Shown here piece after piece: positions 14,901-24,434 of a DNA stretch of 64,000 bases; within the stretch, counting starts at the first letter, position 1, and each line of letters begins with the position of its first letter. This DNA is from CAWJPY01 sp963844865 (GTDB lineage Bacteria > Acidobacteriota > Thermoanaerobaculia > Thermoanaerobaculales > Sulfomarinibacteraceae). The position numbers and the translations under genes are program-made. The stretch covers positions 1 to 64,000 of the forward strand of contig CAWJPY010000001.1 of the NCBI GenBank assembly GCA_963844865.1, written 5' to 3'. The notes under the pieces were generated by a model. The model saw only the letters and a program-made list of their open reading frames with translations, was not told where the DNA came from and did not search any database.

Positions 14901-17900
14901 CTACCGCGACGGGGTGAGCCGTCGGATGGCCGGGATCAGCACCGGGTCCTGGGTGCGGTTGTCCACCACCGAGGCGTAGACCCCCATGGGACCGCCCTGC
15001 AGGACCTTCACCTCCACCGAGCCGTCGATGTCCACCTCCGCCAGGCCCAGCTTCTTGAAGAGGTCGAACTGCTGGAGCTTGCCGGGCAGGACCCACAATG
15101 TGACGGGATCCGCCGCCACCTGGCCGTCCAGGGCGTAGAGGGTGATCTGCACCTGGGTGCTGGCCGTGGGGCTCAGCAGGCCGAGGTTGGTCCTGAACCC
15201 CGTCACGTAGGAGTTGGTGTTGGTCACCCCGGGCAGGTAGGCGGACTGATCGGCGGAGACCATGTCCATCGAGGAGAAGGTCTTCAGGGTCTGGCCGAAG
15301 GTCCCGCCGTCCGGCGCCAGGTCATAGGTCCTGGCCGCGATCTCGGGCAGGGGCGAGCCGTCGAGGCTGGAGACCACGAAGTAGCCCTTGGAGTCGGTGC
15401 CCTCCGGCAGCAGGTTGCCCTCCCCGAGCACGTCCACGAAGTAGGCGGCGGCGCCGGGGTTGATGTCCATCTCCATGCCGGGCGAAAAGCCCAGGTCCTC
15501 GGACGGCACGTAGGTAACGTCCGTGCTGATGGGCCCGGCGGTGGGGTTGAAGAAGCTGATGTCCGACCGCCACTCGGAGCCGTTCAGCCCCGCCAGGTGG
15601 GCGATGCCCGGGACCCACACCTCCTCGTCGCCGGTGGCGAAGGGCTGGTAGAGCACGGAGTCGCCGGTCTGGTTGTCCACCACCGAGGCGTACACCGACA
15701 TGTCGGCGCCGTGGGCGTCGATGGCGGCGGAGAAGATGTTCACGTCGGTCAGGACCCCCAGCTCCTGGGCGACCCCCACCACCTGGCGGGTGCTGTCGCC
15801 GTACACCTTCACGGTGCGCTGCTCGCCGAGCTGGTTGCCGTCGTGGTCATACAGGGTGATGGTCACCCAGGCGTCCTCGCCGCCGAAGTTGGCGAGGCCG
15901 ATGTTGGTCCGGTAGTAGTAGTCGGAGACCAGGCCCGTCAGGTACAGGGGGGCGCTGCCCACGGGCAGCACCGGCACCGCCGGCACGAACTGGCCGAAGG
16001 TGCCGAAGGCGGTGTCGTTGTAGGTCCTGGAGATGATGAGCGGCGTGCAGCCCTCCGCCCCGTCGTAGCTGAAGCGCAGGGAGCCCTTGAGGATGTCGTC
16101 GCCGATCCCCGGAATCTGCTGCACGATGTCGTCGATGATCTTGGTCCCCTTGCCCGGCAGATCGTAGGTGATCTTGGGCACGACGATAGTGGAGTTGTTC
16201 TGGTTCTCCGGCAGGTACTCCACGGTCAACGTCACGGGCGTGGTGCAGGGGTTGAAGAGCTTGAGGTCGGTCCGCCACAGGGTGTCGTTGAGGCCCGCGG
16301 TGTGCACGGCCGCCGGCACCAGGTAGTTCTCCGCCGCCTGGGCCGGGGAGGGCTCGACCTCGAAGTCGAGGCCCTTGCTCCGCGTCCCCTGGCAGTTGCC
16401 AGCCACGAGCTGCACGTGGTAGCTGCCGGGCTCGGAGAAGACGTGCTGGAAGGACTCGTCGGCGCTGGTGGCCACGGTGGCGCCGTTGCGGGTGATGGTC
16501 CACTGCCACTGGCTGGCGGTGTCGTCCCCCGTGGGCGTCGGCGTGGGCGTGGGGCTCGGCGTCGGGGTGGGGGTGGGGCTCGGCGTCGGGGTTGGGTTGG
16601 TCCCACCACCACAGCTTCCGACGTTCTGGACCACCACCTGATGGGTCGCGGTGCCGATCACGCCGCCGCTGGAGGGATCCTTGACCGTCACCGACACCGT
16701 GTGCGTGCCAGCGGTGCCGAACTTGTACGTGTAGTCGAGGCAGTTCGTGAAGCTGGGGTTGCACACCGGCGTCTGGGACACACCTCCACAACCGGGGCCG
16801 CCGAAGTTCCACTCGGCGCGCACTCCACCTCCGTAGCCGGAGATGCTGAAGCTCGTGAGCTGACCGATCTCGGGGGAGTTCGGCCACCAGGAGAAGTCGA
16901 CGGCCAGGGCCTTTGAGCCGGGCAGCCCGACGTCCGAGGAGGCGTCCTGGCTGACGGTGTGGGCCGCACCGTTGACGGTGACGGCGCCGGTGCGCGCGGC
17001 GCCGGTGTTGGTCGCCACCTGGTACGCCACCGTCCCGGTCCCGGTTCCGGCGCCGGCCGGGGGCGAGGTGACGCTGATCCAGCTGTTGTTGGGGACCGCG
17101 GTCCAGCTGCAGCCCGCGTCCGCGGTCACCGTCACCGTCCCCGAGCCGCCGGCGGCGGCGAAGGACGCCGACGCGGGATCGAGGGTCACGGTGCAGGTGC
17201 CCGCGTCCTGGTGCACGGTGTGGGCCGCGTCGTTGACCACGATGGTGCCGCTCCTGGCGGGACCGGTGTTGACCTGCACGGTGTAGCTGACCTGGGCCGG
17301 CCCGGTGCCGGAGGGCGACGAGGTCACGGTGATCCAGCTCTGGCTGCTGGTCGCGCTCCACGGGCAGTCGGTCCCCGTGTTGACGTTGAAGCTGGCACTG
17401 CCCCCCGTCGCCGGCAGGCTCGCCGCCAGGGGGTACACGGAGGTCTCGCAGGCGGTGCGGCCGACGTGGGTGAAGGTCACCGCCTCACCCGCCATGGGCG
17501 GGTTGGGCGCCACGGTGAAGGAGGCGTCGGGCGCGATGTCCGCGGTGCAGCACTCGCCGTTGGGCTGGACCCAGACCGTCCTGGTGGCGGACCCGGACTT
17601 GGTGGTGAGGGTGACGTCGTAGAGGCCCCCCTTGGGGTAGGCCCACTGGTAGGTCCGGCAGGCCTCGGGCATCAGGCCGCAGTTCACGGTCTGGACGTCG
17701 CCCCGGCAGTTGCGGTTGCCGAAGTCCCAGCTCACCGGCTCCAGGGCCGCGGGCACGGTGAAGGTCACCGTCTGGCCCTTGTCGGGCTGGGCGTCGGAGA
17801 CGTCGAAGGTGGTGGGCGTGAACGCGGGCTGGTTCACCGTCACCGTCTTGCCGGCCACGGTCAGGGTGCCGGTGCGGGCCCCCCAGGGGTTGGAGGTGGC

Positions 17901-20477
17901 GGAGAAGGTCACGGGGCCGCTCACCGTGCCGTTGCTGGGCGAGACGCCGTTGAGCCAGCCGGGGTTGTTCGAGCCGGCGGACCAGGAGCACCCGGTGCCG
18001 GTCACGCTCACGTACACCGAGCCCTGACCGCCCCAGAACGGCACCGTGGTGGTGGTGGGGCTGACCGTGTAGGTGCAGACCCCCGGCTGGGGCGTGGGCG
18101 TCGGCGTCGGCGTCGGCGACGTGGGGGTGCAGGAGCCGGCGTACTGGACGTTGACGGTGTGGGTCGGCGACGTGAAGGGGCTGCCCCCCACGATGACGCT
18201 GAGGCTCACCGTCTTCATCCCGCCGGTGGAGTACTTGTAGCTCGCCTGCTTGCAGTCGGTGATGCCCGGCGTGCAGGTGTAGGACTGGGACTGGGTGCAG
18301 CCCGGCCCGCCGAAGTTCCAGGTGGCCTGGTCGATGGCCCCGGGAACGCCGGTGATGGCGAAGCCCACGATCTGCCCGATGTCGGGGGTGGTGGGCGCGA
18401 CGGTGAAGTCCAGGTTGATGGAGCCGTCGGCCACGTGCAGCGGCGTCGGGCCGGCCACGGAGCTGTTGCCGTCCGTGCTGTTGTGCAGGGTCAGCGCACC
18501 TGGTAGTCGCCGTGGTCCAGGGTGTCGGCCGGGATGACGCACCGGGCGACGCTGGGGCACCCGCTGTAGGTCGTGGGTCCGGTCACCGACCAGTGTATGA
18601 GATCGTTCGCTTGGGGCCGGCCGGGACGCGCTGCCGTCGAGGGTGATGGCGGTGGTGTTGAGGGGGCTCGAGGGCACGGAGAATGCGGCGAACACCGACG
18701 AGATGTTCAGGGTGATGGTCTTGGAGTTGGCGTAGCTGCCGTCGTCGATCAGGTAGTTGGCGGTAGCCGTGACCGACCACGTGCCGCTCTCGTCGAGGAG
18801 CACGTTGGCGGGGTTGGTGGTGTGAACCTGGGTCGGGGAGACGATGTCCCAGGTGAAGCCCGTGGGTGTCCCCTCGGCGTAGCCGGTGAATGTCACAGTG
18901 TCGCCGGTGAGGGGCGCCGTCGGGTTGTAGGTGATGCTTGTCACCACGGGCGTGCGGTCAATGAAGACCTCCCGCGTGGCGAGCTGCTCCCCGCAGGCGG
19001 CGGGGTTCGCCACCGGGTCGCAGGGGAAGTTGTCGGTCTCCACCGCCACGTGGGCCCAGTAGTGCTGGTCGGCCAGAAGGGCCTCAGGCACGGTGAAGGT
19101 GACCGGCGGCGTCGTGGCCGACAGGGTGGCGGTGGTCCCGAAGAGGGGCGCGCCCGCGGAGTCGGAGGTGGCCGTGATCCAGATGGCCGAGCGGGTGCCG
19201 CCGGAGGACGCGTTGGACACGGTCACCGGGTCGCCCGGGAACGGGTTGGCGGGCGTGATGGCGAGGCCTGCGGTGGGCGCGACCGGGTCCCCGCAGGCGG
19301 TGACGTCGATGACCTTCACGACGCTGTAGTCGGCGGTGTAGAGAGTGGTGCCGTCGTCCGACAGCACGGCCCCCGTGGGCTTCTCGCAGTCGTTCTGGTT
19401 CCAGGTGTAGGCCGTGGAGAAGAAGTCGCCGCCCAGGGGGACCGGCGTCGCCGAGCTGGCGAAGTCGTCGACGCTGTAGAGGGCCTGGCTGCCGGGGTAG
19501 TAGGCCCGCGAGGTGAAGAGGAGGCTGCCGCCCAGGGCCGCCAGGTTCGCGTTCGCCGTGTGCTCGTTCAAGAGCGTCGGGGCGGCGCCGACGGCGGACA
19601 GGCCGTAGAGCCTGGCCGGCTGATTCACCTTGGTGAGGAGGGCGAGCTTCTGGGTGCGGTCGGCAGAGGTGCCAACGTTCTTGCCCACCCCGCCGAGGAT
19701 GATGGGGCCCGCCTCGGTGAAGGTCAGGCTGGTGCCGCTGCCCCCCACCTCGAAGACCCGCATGTTGCCGGTGGAGTCGGCCATGCCCACCTGGTCACCC
19801 GCCAGCTCGACGCCGTTGAGCACCGTCCAGCCCGCGGGGGCGCCCGCCAGGGGGACGCAGCCCGCCTGGGCGAGGTTCTGGGGCTCCACCCCGTTCATGA
19901 GGTAGACGGGGACGCCGTCGGCGCAGGACCCGCCGGTCAGGTCGCTGCCGATGACGTACTGCTGCCCGCCGTGCCTGAACGTGAAGCCCGTGGAGGCGCC
20001 GATGAGCACCGGGTCGTACTTGTGCGCCATCGACGTGAACTGCGGCGCGCCGCCGACGCCGAGGTCGAAGAGGAAGGTCCCCAGCTTGTAGTTGGAGATC
20101 CCGTAGCGGCAGCCGTCGCACAGGGAGTAGTTGATGAGGTCGTAGTCGGAGTCCCCCAGGTTGAACCCGTTGTACCAGAAGCCGGTGCCCGTGGTCTGGG
20201 TGGGGCTCTTGGGGTTCGAGATGTTGTACAGCTCGATGTCGTTGCCGGTGTTGATCACCAGGTAGGGGGTGCCGTCGGTCCAGTGAATCTTGGTGGCCTC
20301 GAAGTACTTGTCGAAGAACGGGTCGCCCACGCAGCTCCGCGTGGTCTTGAGGTTCTTCACGAAGCTCATGCAACCGCTGTAGGTCTGCGCGCCGGCGCCC
20401 CGCGGTGCGAGCAGGGCGAGGGCGGCAACCAGGATCGTGGCCGGGTAGACGTACCGGCAACGGTGGGAACGCGTCAT
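14901..20477 (-). CDS. Giant exported surface protein with PKD/Ig-like and BACON domains (1858 aa)
   Basis: A signal peptide (TILVAALALLAPRGAGAQ) leads to a ~370-residue LVIVD/propeller-like region. Then come PKD/Ig-like modules, a Pro-Thr linker, a BACON-type domain (YTVSPTTTTVPFWGGQGSVY), and two more BACON-like repeats (WITVTSSPSGTGP and WISVTSPPAGAGT). A second long Pro-Thr-Ser linker lies near 16530-16610. The last ~530 residues hold four related modules, each with a WRTDLKLFNP / YRTNIGLANF type core. This suggests cell-surface adhesion or carbohydrate binding. Between about 18495 and 18612 the frame is shifted and then restored, leaving ~38 abnormal residues. ATG 20477 has GGAGGA five bases upstream; ATG 20489 is six bases after a -10 box and may be the leaderless start. 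Confidence 0.85.
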   Translation of the reverse strand: MTRSHRCRYVYPATILVAALALLAPRGAGAQTYSGCMSFVKNLKTTRSCVGDPFFDKYFEATKIHWTDGTPYLVINTGNDIELYNISNPKSPTQTTGTGFWYNGFNLGDSDYDLINYSLCDGCRYGISNYKLGTFLFDLGVGGAPQFTSMAHKYDPVLIGASTGFTFRHGGQQYVIGSDLTGGSCADGVPVYLMNGVEPQNLAQAGCVPLAGAPAGWTVLNGVELAGDQVGMADSTGNMRVFEVGGSGTSLTFTEAGPIILGGVGKNVGTSADRTQKLALLTKVNQPARLYGLSAVGAAPTLLNEHTANANLAALGGSLLFTSRAYYPGSQALYSVDDFASSATPVPLGGDFFSTAYTWNQNDCEKPTGAVLSDDGTTLYTADYSVVKVIDVTACGDPVAPTAGLAITPANPFPGDPVTVSNASSGGTRSAIWITATSDSAGAPLFGTTATLSATTPPVTFTVPEALLADQHYWAHVAVETDNFPCDPVANPAACGEQLATREVFIDRTPVVTSITYNPTAPLTGDTVTFTGYAEGTPTGFTWDIVSPTQVHTTNPANVLLDESGTWSVTATANYLIDDGSYANSKTITLNISSVFAAFSVPSSPLNTTAITLDGSASRPAPSERSHTLVGDRTHDLQRVPQRRPVRHPGRHPGPRRLPGALTLHNSTDGNSSVAGPTPLHVADGSINLDFTVAPTTPDIGQIVGFAITGVPGAIDQATWNFGGPGCTQSQSYTCTPGITDCKQASYKYSTGGMKTVSLSVIVGGSPFTSPTHTVNVQYAGSCTPTSPTPTPTPTPQPGVCTYTVSPTTTTVPFWGGQGSVYVSVTGTGCSWSAGSNNPGWLNGVSPSNGTVSGPVTFSATSNPWGARTGTLTVAGKTVTVNQPAFTPTTFDVSDAQPDKGQTVTFTVPAALEPVSWDFGNRNCRGDVQTVNCGLMPEACRTYQWAYPKGGLYDVTLTTKSGSATRTVWVQPNGECCTADIAPDASFTVAPNPPMAGEAVTFTHVGRTACETSVYPLAASLPATGGSASFNVNTGTDCPWSATSSQSWITVTSSPSGTGPAQVSYTVQVNTGPARSGTIVVNDAAHTVHQDAGTCTVTLDPASASFAAAGGSGTVTVTADAGCSWTAVPNNSWISVTSPPAGAGTGTGTVAYQVATNTGAARTGAVTVNGAAHTVSQDASSDVGLPGSKALAVDFSWWPNSPEIGQLTSFSISGYGGGVRAEWNFGGPGCGGVSQTPVCNPSFTNCLDYTYKFGTAGTHTVSVTVKDPSSGGVIGTATHQVVVQNVGSCGGGTNPTPTPSPTPTPTPSPTPTPTPTGDDTASQWQWTITRNGATVATSADESFQHVFSEPGSYHVQLVAGNCQGTRSKGLDFEVEPSPAQAAENYLVPAAVHTAGLNDTLWRTDLKLFNPCTTPVTLTVEYLPENQNNSTIVVPKITYDLPGKGTKIIDDIVQQIPGIGDDILKGSLRFSYDGAEGCTPLIISRTYNDTAFGTFGQFVPAVPVLPVGSAPLYLTGLVSDYYYRTNIGLANFGGEDAWVTITLYDHDGNQLGEQRTVKVYGDSTRQVVGVAQELGVLTDVNIFSAAIDAHGADMSVYASVVDNQTGDSVLYQPFATGDEEVWVPGIAHLAGLNGSEWRSDISFFNPTAGPISTDVTYVPSEDLGFSPGMEMDINPGAAAYFVDVLGEGNLLPEGTDSKGYFVVSSLDGSPLPEIAARTYDLAPDGGTFGQTLKTFSSMDMVSADQSAYLPGVTNTNSYVTGFRTNLGLLSPTASTQVQITLYALDGQVAADPVTLWVLPGKLQQFDLFKKLGLAEVDIDGSVEVKVLQGGPMGVYASVVDNRTQDPVLIPAIRRLTPSR

Positions 20478-20495
20478 GGAATCCTCCATGCCCCC

Positions 20496-20524
20496 ATCAT
20501 AGGAAGGGGCGCATCCAGTGTCAA
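20496..20524 (-). promoter_or_regulatory. Sigma-70-type promoter of the surface-protein gene
   Basis: On the minus strand TTGACA (20524-20519), a 17-bp spacer and TATGAT (20501-20496) form a near-consensus promoter. The -10 ends six bases before ATG 20489, so transcription should begin at that codon. Confidence 0.8.
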
Positions 20525-20682
20525 CTCAGTGGCAGCATATACCTCTTTTCGGATCAGATAGTTAGCCTGCACCGCCGGGGTGTGATCACGGTCACCCGCG
20601 AGACCGGCCGGAAGTCTGGACAGACGCCTCGGGAAGGTCAAGGGCAAGGGCGAGAATTTGACGGGAACGTGACAGCGGCAGG

Positions 20683-20718
20683 AAAAGAAAAAGGGAGGCG
20701 GCCTGGAGGCCGCCTCCC
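20683..20718 (-). terminator. Rho-independent terminator
   Basis: On the minus strand GGGAGGCGGCC - TCCA - GGCCGCCTCCC forms a perfect 11-bp stem followed by TTTTTCTTTTCC. It ends the 484-residue exported protein gene 26 bp after its stop. Confidence 0.92.
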
Positions 20719-20744
20719 GAGTTGACGATGGGTATCCTACGACC

Positions 20745-22199
20745 TTACTCGGCGAATCCGAGGTAGGGGTAGTTGATCCCGAGTCCGGGCAGGAGCTGGT
20801 CGCCGAAGCAGTTGGCGTTCGCCAGGACCTGGGCGTCGCGGGAACCGGAGTAGTCGCCCTCCTGGAAGTACTTCACACCCATCCAGGTCTGATAGTACAG
20901 AGGAGTCGAGTTGTAGGTCGCCAGGTTGGAGTGCGGCCAGACGAACATCATCCAGCCCTGCGGACCCACCAGGTTGAACTGGGCGGCGTCCACTTCCTGG
21001 GTCTCCAGGGGCAGCAGGTTCGGCACCACCGTGCCGAGGCCGGGGAACGACCACGGGTTGGTGGAGCTGGTCGACACGTTCTCCTCGTCGTCCCAGGTGT
21101 AGTAGGTGTAGGGGATGCAGATCCGCGAGTAGAGCTCGACGGCCTGCGAGCCCGCCAGGCTCGGATCCAGGTCGGGGACGATCTGGAACGCGGTGTTGGT
21201 GTTGGTCTTGAACACGCGCAGGTAGGTCTTGATGGCCTTGCCGCCGTCGACGCGGTTCTCGTAGCGCACCGCCCACGCAGTGGGCAGGGGCTCGCGGTAG
21301 TCCTCGAGGTCGACCGCATTCGAGTAACGCCCGTAGAAGCTGATCGGGTAGTCGTTGGGCCCGATCACGCTGTCGAGCAGCTCGTCAGCCTCGATGTGGA
21401 CGGCGTTGTCGGCCTCGGAGAAGCGCTCGTCGCGGTTGATGACCTGGTAGTCACCCACGAGCACGTTGGTGTTCATGGCCACGCCACGAATGCCCCAGTA
21501 GTCCTCCGACGAGGGGAAGAGCTTGTTGCACGCGTTCACCACGTCCATGGTCACGTACATCCAGGTGTCCATGGTGGTGTCGCGGGCCTGGAACCAGGAG
21601 GCGTGCTCGACCGGGGTGCCGTTGCACAGCTCGAAGCCGCGGTCCGCGGTCTGGCTGCTCTGCAGCCACAGCTGCAGGAGGCCGCGGAGGTTGGCGTCGA
21701 TGAGCTGGGTCGCGTAGTCACCCGGGTAGGCCTCGTCGCAGGTCAGGCCGGCCGTCGACTCCGGATCGGCCGGGTTGTCGGGGATGCCGGCGGGCAGGGT
21801 CACCGCCGTGTTACGGCGCGACCACGGGCCGTCGTCGGAGACGCCGCCGTAGTCAGGCGACTGGAAGGTGGGGGGCAGCTGGCCGTCACGCAGGATGTCG
21901 CGGATGTTGATCATCTGCATGTCGTAGCCGGTCAGCAGGATGTTGAAGTCCAGGATCGGCACCGAGTAGTCGGTCCACAGGGTGACGTGGACGATCTGCG
22001 CCTCCGAGGAGACGTTGGTCACGGAGAACCGGGTGGTGGACCCGTACCCAGTCACGCCGTTGTCGTAGTTGTAGGTCACGAACGGGAAGAGGAGGGTGGC
22101 CGCGGGGACCGGGTCGAAGGCGCAGATGTTCGCGTAGGCGACACTGCCCATCCCCAGTACCAGCGCACCCGCCAGCGCCAGTGTCATAAATCTCTTCAT
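20745..22199 (-). CDS. Exported protein of unknown function (484 aa)
   Basis: A clear signal peptide (MKRFMTLALAGALVLGMG, cleavage after AYA) precedes a mature protein rich in Tyr, Asn, Asp and Trp. It begins CAFDPVPAATLLFPFVTYNY. The segment TTRFSVTNVSSEAQIVHVTL resembles the C-terminal modules of the neighbouring giant protein (YRTNIGLANF, then VTITLYDHDG), so the two may share a beta-sandwich. Five or so Cys suggest disulphides. It has its own strong promoter, a ~150-nt AT-rich leader and a perfect terminator, pointing to high, independent expression. Codon use is less GC-extreme than in its neighbours. No function is assigned. Confidence 0.75.
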   Translation of the reverse strand: MKRFMTLALAGALVLGMGSVAYANICAFDPVPAATLLFPFVTYNYDNGVTGYGSTTRFSVTNVSSEAQIVHVTLWTDYSVPILDFNILLTGYDMQMINIRDILRDGQLPPTFQSPDYGGVSDDGPWSRRNTAVTLPAGIPDNPADPESTAGLTCDEAYPGDYATQLIDANLRGLLQLWLQSSQTADRGFELCNGTPVEHASWFQARDTTMDTWMYVTMDVVNACNKLFPSSEDYWGIRGVAMNTNVLVGDYQVINRDERFSEADNAVHIEADELLDSVIGPNDYPISFYGRYSNAVDLEDYREPLPTAWAVRYENRVDGGKAIKTYLRVFKTNTNTAFQIVPDLDPSLAGSQAVELYSRICIPYTYYTWDDEENVSTSSTNPWSFPGLGTVVPNLLPLETQEVDAAQFNLVGPQGWMMFVWPHSNLATYNSTPLYYQTWMGVKYFQEGDYSGSRDAQVLANANCFGDQLLPGLGINYPYLGFAE

Positions 22200-22354
22200 G
22201 CTCTACCTTCCTTCCTTGTCAAATTCCGCTGAACACGAATGTGCGGCCCCGTGGGCCGTACCGTCCGACGATCTGCCGACTTCGCCCTGCGCATCACCTC
22301 CCGTAAGTCATTTCTCTTTGCAGACTTGAATCTATTTATGTCACGACAGCATAA

Positions 22355-22384
22355 AATATAGCATCGGCTCACATCGCCTGTCAA
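22355..22384 (-). promoter_or_regulatory. Sigma-70-type promoter with an AT-rich leader
   Basis: On the minus strand TTGACA (22384-22379), an 18-bp spacer and TATATT (22360-22355) are followed by unusually AT-rich DNA (TTTATGCTG, ATAAATAG). The predicted 5' leader to ATG 22199 is about 150 nt. It could hold a regulatory element, but I see no known riboswitch. Confidence 0.8.
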
Positions 22385-22442
22385 GGTCGGCGCGCGACTT
22401 TTCATACATCACGAGCATTATGTGCACACACCCCGCCGCACG

Positions 22443-23744
22443 TCAAGAGCCCGTGCGCTCCCCGCCGCCGCTGAGCTCCTCGAACCCCAGGTCGCCGAGC
22501 TCCCCGCAGCCCGCCGCCTCGAAGCGGCGGACCGCCGCCTCGGCCTCGGAGGCAGGAGGCTCGTCGGGCGCGGTCGGCTCCTCGGGGGCCCGGAAGGCGG
22601 CCCGCACCACGTCGCGCACCCTGATCCGGTCCAGGGGCCGCGCCGGCAGGAGACCGCTCTCGGCCCCGTCCTCCCCTGCCGCACGGCGCACTATGCCCGA
22701 TCGGTCCAGGACCGTCACCGCGTCGCGCACCGCGTAGTCCGGGAGCTCCAGGGACTCCGCCAGCGCCTCGCCCTCGGGGGGTGGGTCGCCGCGCTGGAAG
22801 GCCGCCGCCACCGCCTCGAACACCCTGACGGCCACCGCCAGGCGCTGGCGGGTGCTCAGCTCCACGAAGCTCCGACGCGCCACCACGGCGGCGAAGTTCT
22901 GGTGTAGGTAGGCGATGTCCAGGCCGAGGAGCACCAGGCCCCAGGTCACGTAGAGCCAGATCAGGAAGATGGGCACCGCGGCCAGGGAGCCGTACACCGT
23001 CGAGTAGCGCACCGACTGCCCGATGGAGTTGGCGAACAGCGCCTTGGCGATCTCCCAGGTGACGGCCGTGAAGCCGGCGCCCACGGCGGCGCTCGTCACC
23101 CGCACCGTGGTGGCGGGGATCACGACGTACATGATGAGGAAGGCCAGGAAGCTCGACACCAGGGGGAACAGGAGGGAGCCGATGTGGGCCACGAATCCGA
23201 AGCGCTCGAGGGAGGTGCCGGAGAACAGGACCCTCTCGATGCGCGACGAGACGAGGACGCTCACTCCCATGAGGAGGGCGCCGAACACCAGCACCGAGGT
23301 GTAGGCCATGACCCGGTTCATGAGGCGGCGCCGGGTCTTCACGTGCCACAGCTCGTTGAAGTTCCAGGCGATGGTGTCCAGGAGCAGGACCGAGGTCACG
23401 ACCAGGAACAGGAACCCCACCACCCCCAAGTTGGTGGCGTTCTGGGCGAACTTGTCGATGTAGGTCATGATCTGCTCCTGCCCCGACGGCAACAGCCTGT
23501 GCAGGAGGAAGCCCTGGATCTGCTCCTTGAGCTCGTTGAAGGCCGAGAACGCGGTGAAGAGCGCGAACACCACCGTGACCAGGGGGACGATGGCGAGCAG
23601 GGAGGTGTAGGCCAGGCCGGGCGCTCGGATGATGAGCTTGTCCTCCACGATCTCGCGGCCCAGCACGCGCAGGAACAGCAGCAGGCGACGGCCCTGTTCG
23701 TGCCAGGCCGCGACGTCGGTCCAGGTCGTTTGGTGGCGGCCCAT
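22443..23744 (-). CDS. YihY/BrkB family inner-membrane protein (433 aa)
   Basis: The family is a widespread polytopic membrane protein once named RNase BN. Characteristic features are LAYTSLLAIVPLVTVVFALF near residue 45, VTSVLLLDTIAWNFNELWHV, TWEIAKALFANSIGQSVRYS, and VYGSLAAVPIFLIWLYVTWG before the last helix. Six membrane segments are visible. A ~140-residue C-terminal tail (STRQRLAVAVRVFEAVAAAF, then DYAVRDAVTVLDRSGIVRR) has a winged-helix look, as in several BrkB proteins. ATG 23744 follows GGGAGGA. A TATAGT box near 23790 may be its promoter. The molecular function of the family is not established. Confidence 0.88.
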   Translation of the reverse strand: MGRHQTTWTDVAAWHEQGRRLLLFLRVLGREIVEDKLIIRAPGLAYTSLLAIVPLVTVVFALFTAFSAFNELKEQIQGFLLHRLLPSGQEQIMTYIDKFAQNATNLGVVGFLFLVVTSVLLLDTIAWNFNELWHVKTRRRLMNRVMAYTSVLVFGALLMGVSVLVSSRIERVLFSGTSLERFGFVAHIGSLLFPLVSSFLAFLIMYVVIPATTVRVTSAAVGAGFTAVTWEIAKALFANSIGQSVRYSTVYGSLAAVPIFLIWLYVTWGLVLLGLDIAYLHQNFAAVVARRSFVELSTRQRLAVAVRVFEAVAAAFQRGDPPPEGEALAESLELPDYAVRDAVTVLDRSGIVRRAAGEDGAESGLLPARPLDRIRVRDVVRAAFRAPEEPTAPDEPPASEAEAAVRRFEAAGCGELGDLGFEELSGGGERTGS

Positions 23745-23907
23745 CGCGGTCCTCCCGCTCTCCTCGTGATCCCGTGCGTCGCGCACGACCACTATAGACA
23801 AGAGGAAGGGACGGCCCTCGCCTTCCGGGGCACGAGCGGGCGCCACACGGGGGCGAACGCTCCCAGGGCGGCGCCGCGCTACGCCACGGGATGGGACCAC
23901 CGGCCCG

Positions 23908-24347
23908 TCAGGGTGACCGCCGGTCCGCCGACACCTCGGTCATGGTCCGTTCCCCGACCACCGCGAAGCGGAGCCGGGCCACGTTGCGGCCGATCCGGAT
24001 CTCGTCTCCCGCCGCGAGCCGCGCCGGGGCGTCGAGCCGAGCACCGTTGAGGAAAGTCCCGTTCTTGCTGCCCAGGTCCTCCAGGGTCGCGCCCTCCCCG
24101 TCCACCACGATGCGCGCGTGACGGCGCGAGACCTTGGCGGAGTCGATGGTGACGGCCGCCTCCGGTGCGCGGCCGATGAGGTTCTCCCCGGGCGCGAGCT
24201 CCACCTCCTCCCCGGCGGGGGTGCACAGCCTGTAGATGGACGGCGGCGGCGACGGCAGTGCGCCCCCGACCTCGGCCAGCAACCTGTAGCCGCGGCGGGA
24301 GGTGCTACCCTGCGGCGGAGGTCGGTGGTGGCAGCGACGGGTGACAT
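23908..24347 (-). CDS. FHA-domain protein, probably frameshifted near its N-terminus
   Basis: The FHA fold (phosphothreonine binding) is clear: LIGRAPEAAVTIDSAKVSRR with HARIV, then LEDLGSKNGTFLNG, holding the conserved Gly-Arg, Ser-x-x-His and Asn-Gly. Before it lies RRGYRLLAEV, which looks like the last strand of an OmpR/CadC winged helix. Such wHTH-FHA fusions are known in Acidobacteriota, but here only ~30 residues precede the FHA. ATG 24347 has GGGAGG upstream, but it needs a frame change near 24300 to reach the FHA. The DNA-binding half therefore appears lost, with the PlsC gene starting 88 bp away on the other strand. Confidence 0.7.
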
Positions 24348-24434
24348 GGCACCTCCCTTGGTCCCGATGGCGGGTGCGGGCACGTTCCCGGCCGTCGGCG
24401 CCGGGAGCCCCCACCGGCCCCGGCGAGGACGCAC

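Noticed and set aside
14868..16916. Long plus-strand open frame (682 codons) opposite the giant surface protein
   Set aside because: It is His/Gly/Val/Arg-rich, lacks a ribosome site and family motifs, and is the antisense of a gene with clear domains. In GC-rich DNA such antisense frames are expected.
16959..20561. Further long plus-strand frames (515 and 662 codons) opposite the same gene
   Set aside because: They have the same composition bias and no recognisable domain; the opposite strand has a signal peptide, promoter, terminator and BACON/PKD domains.
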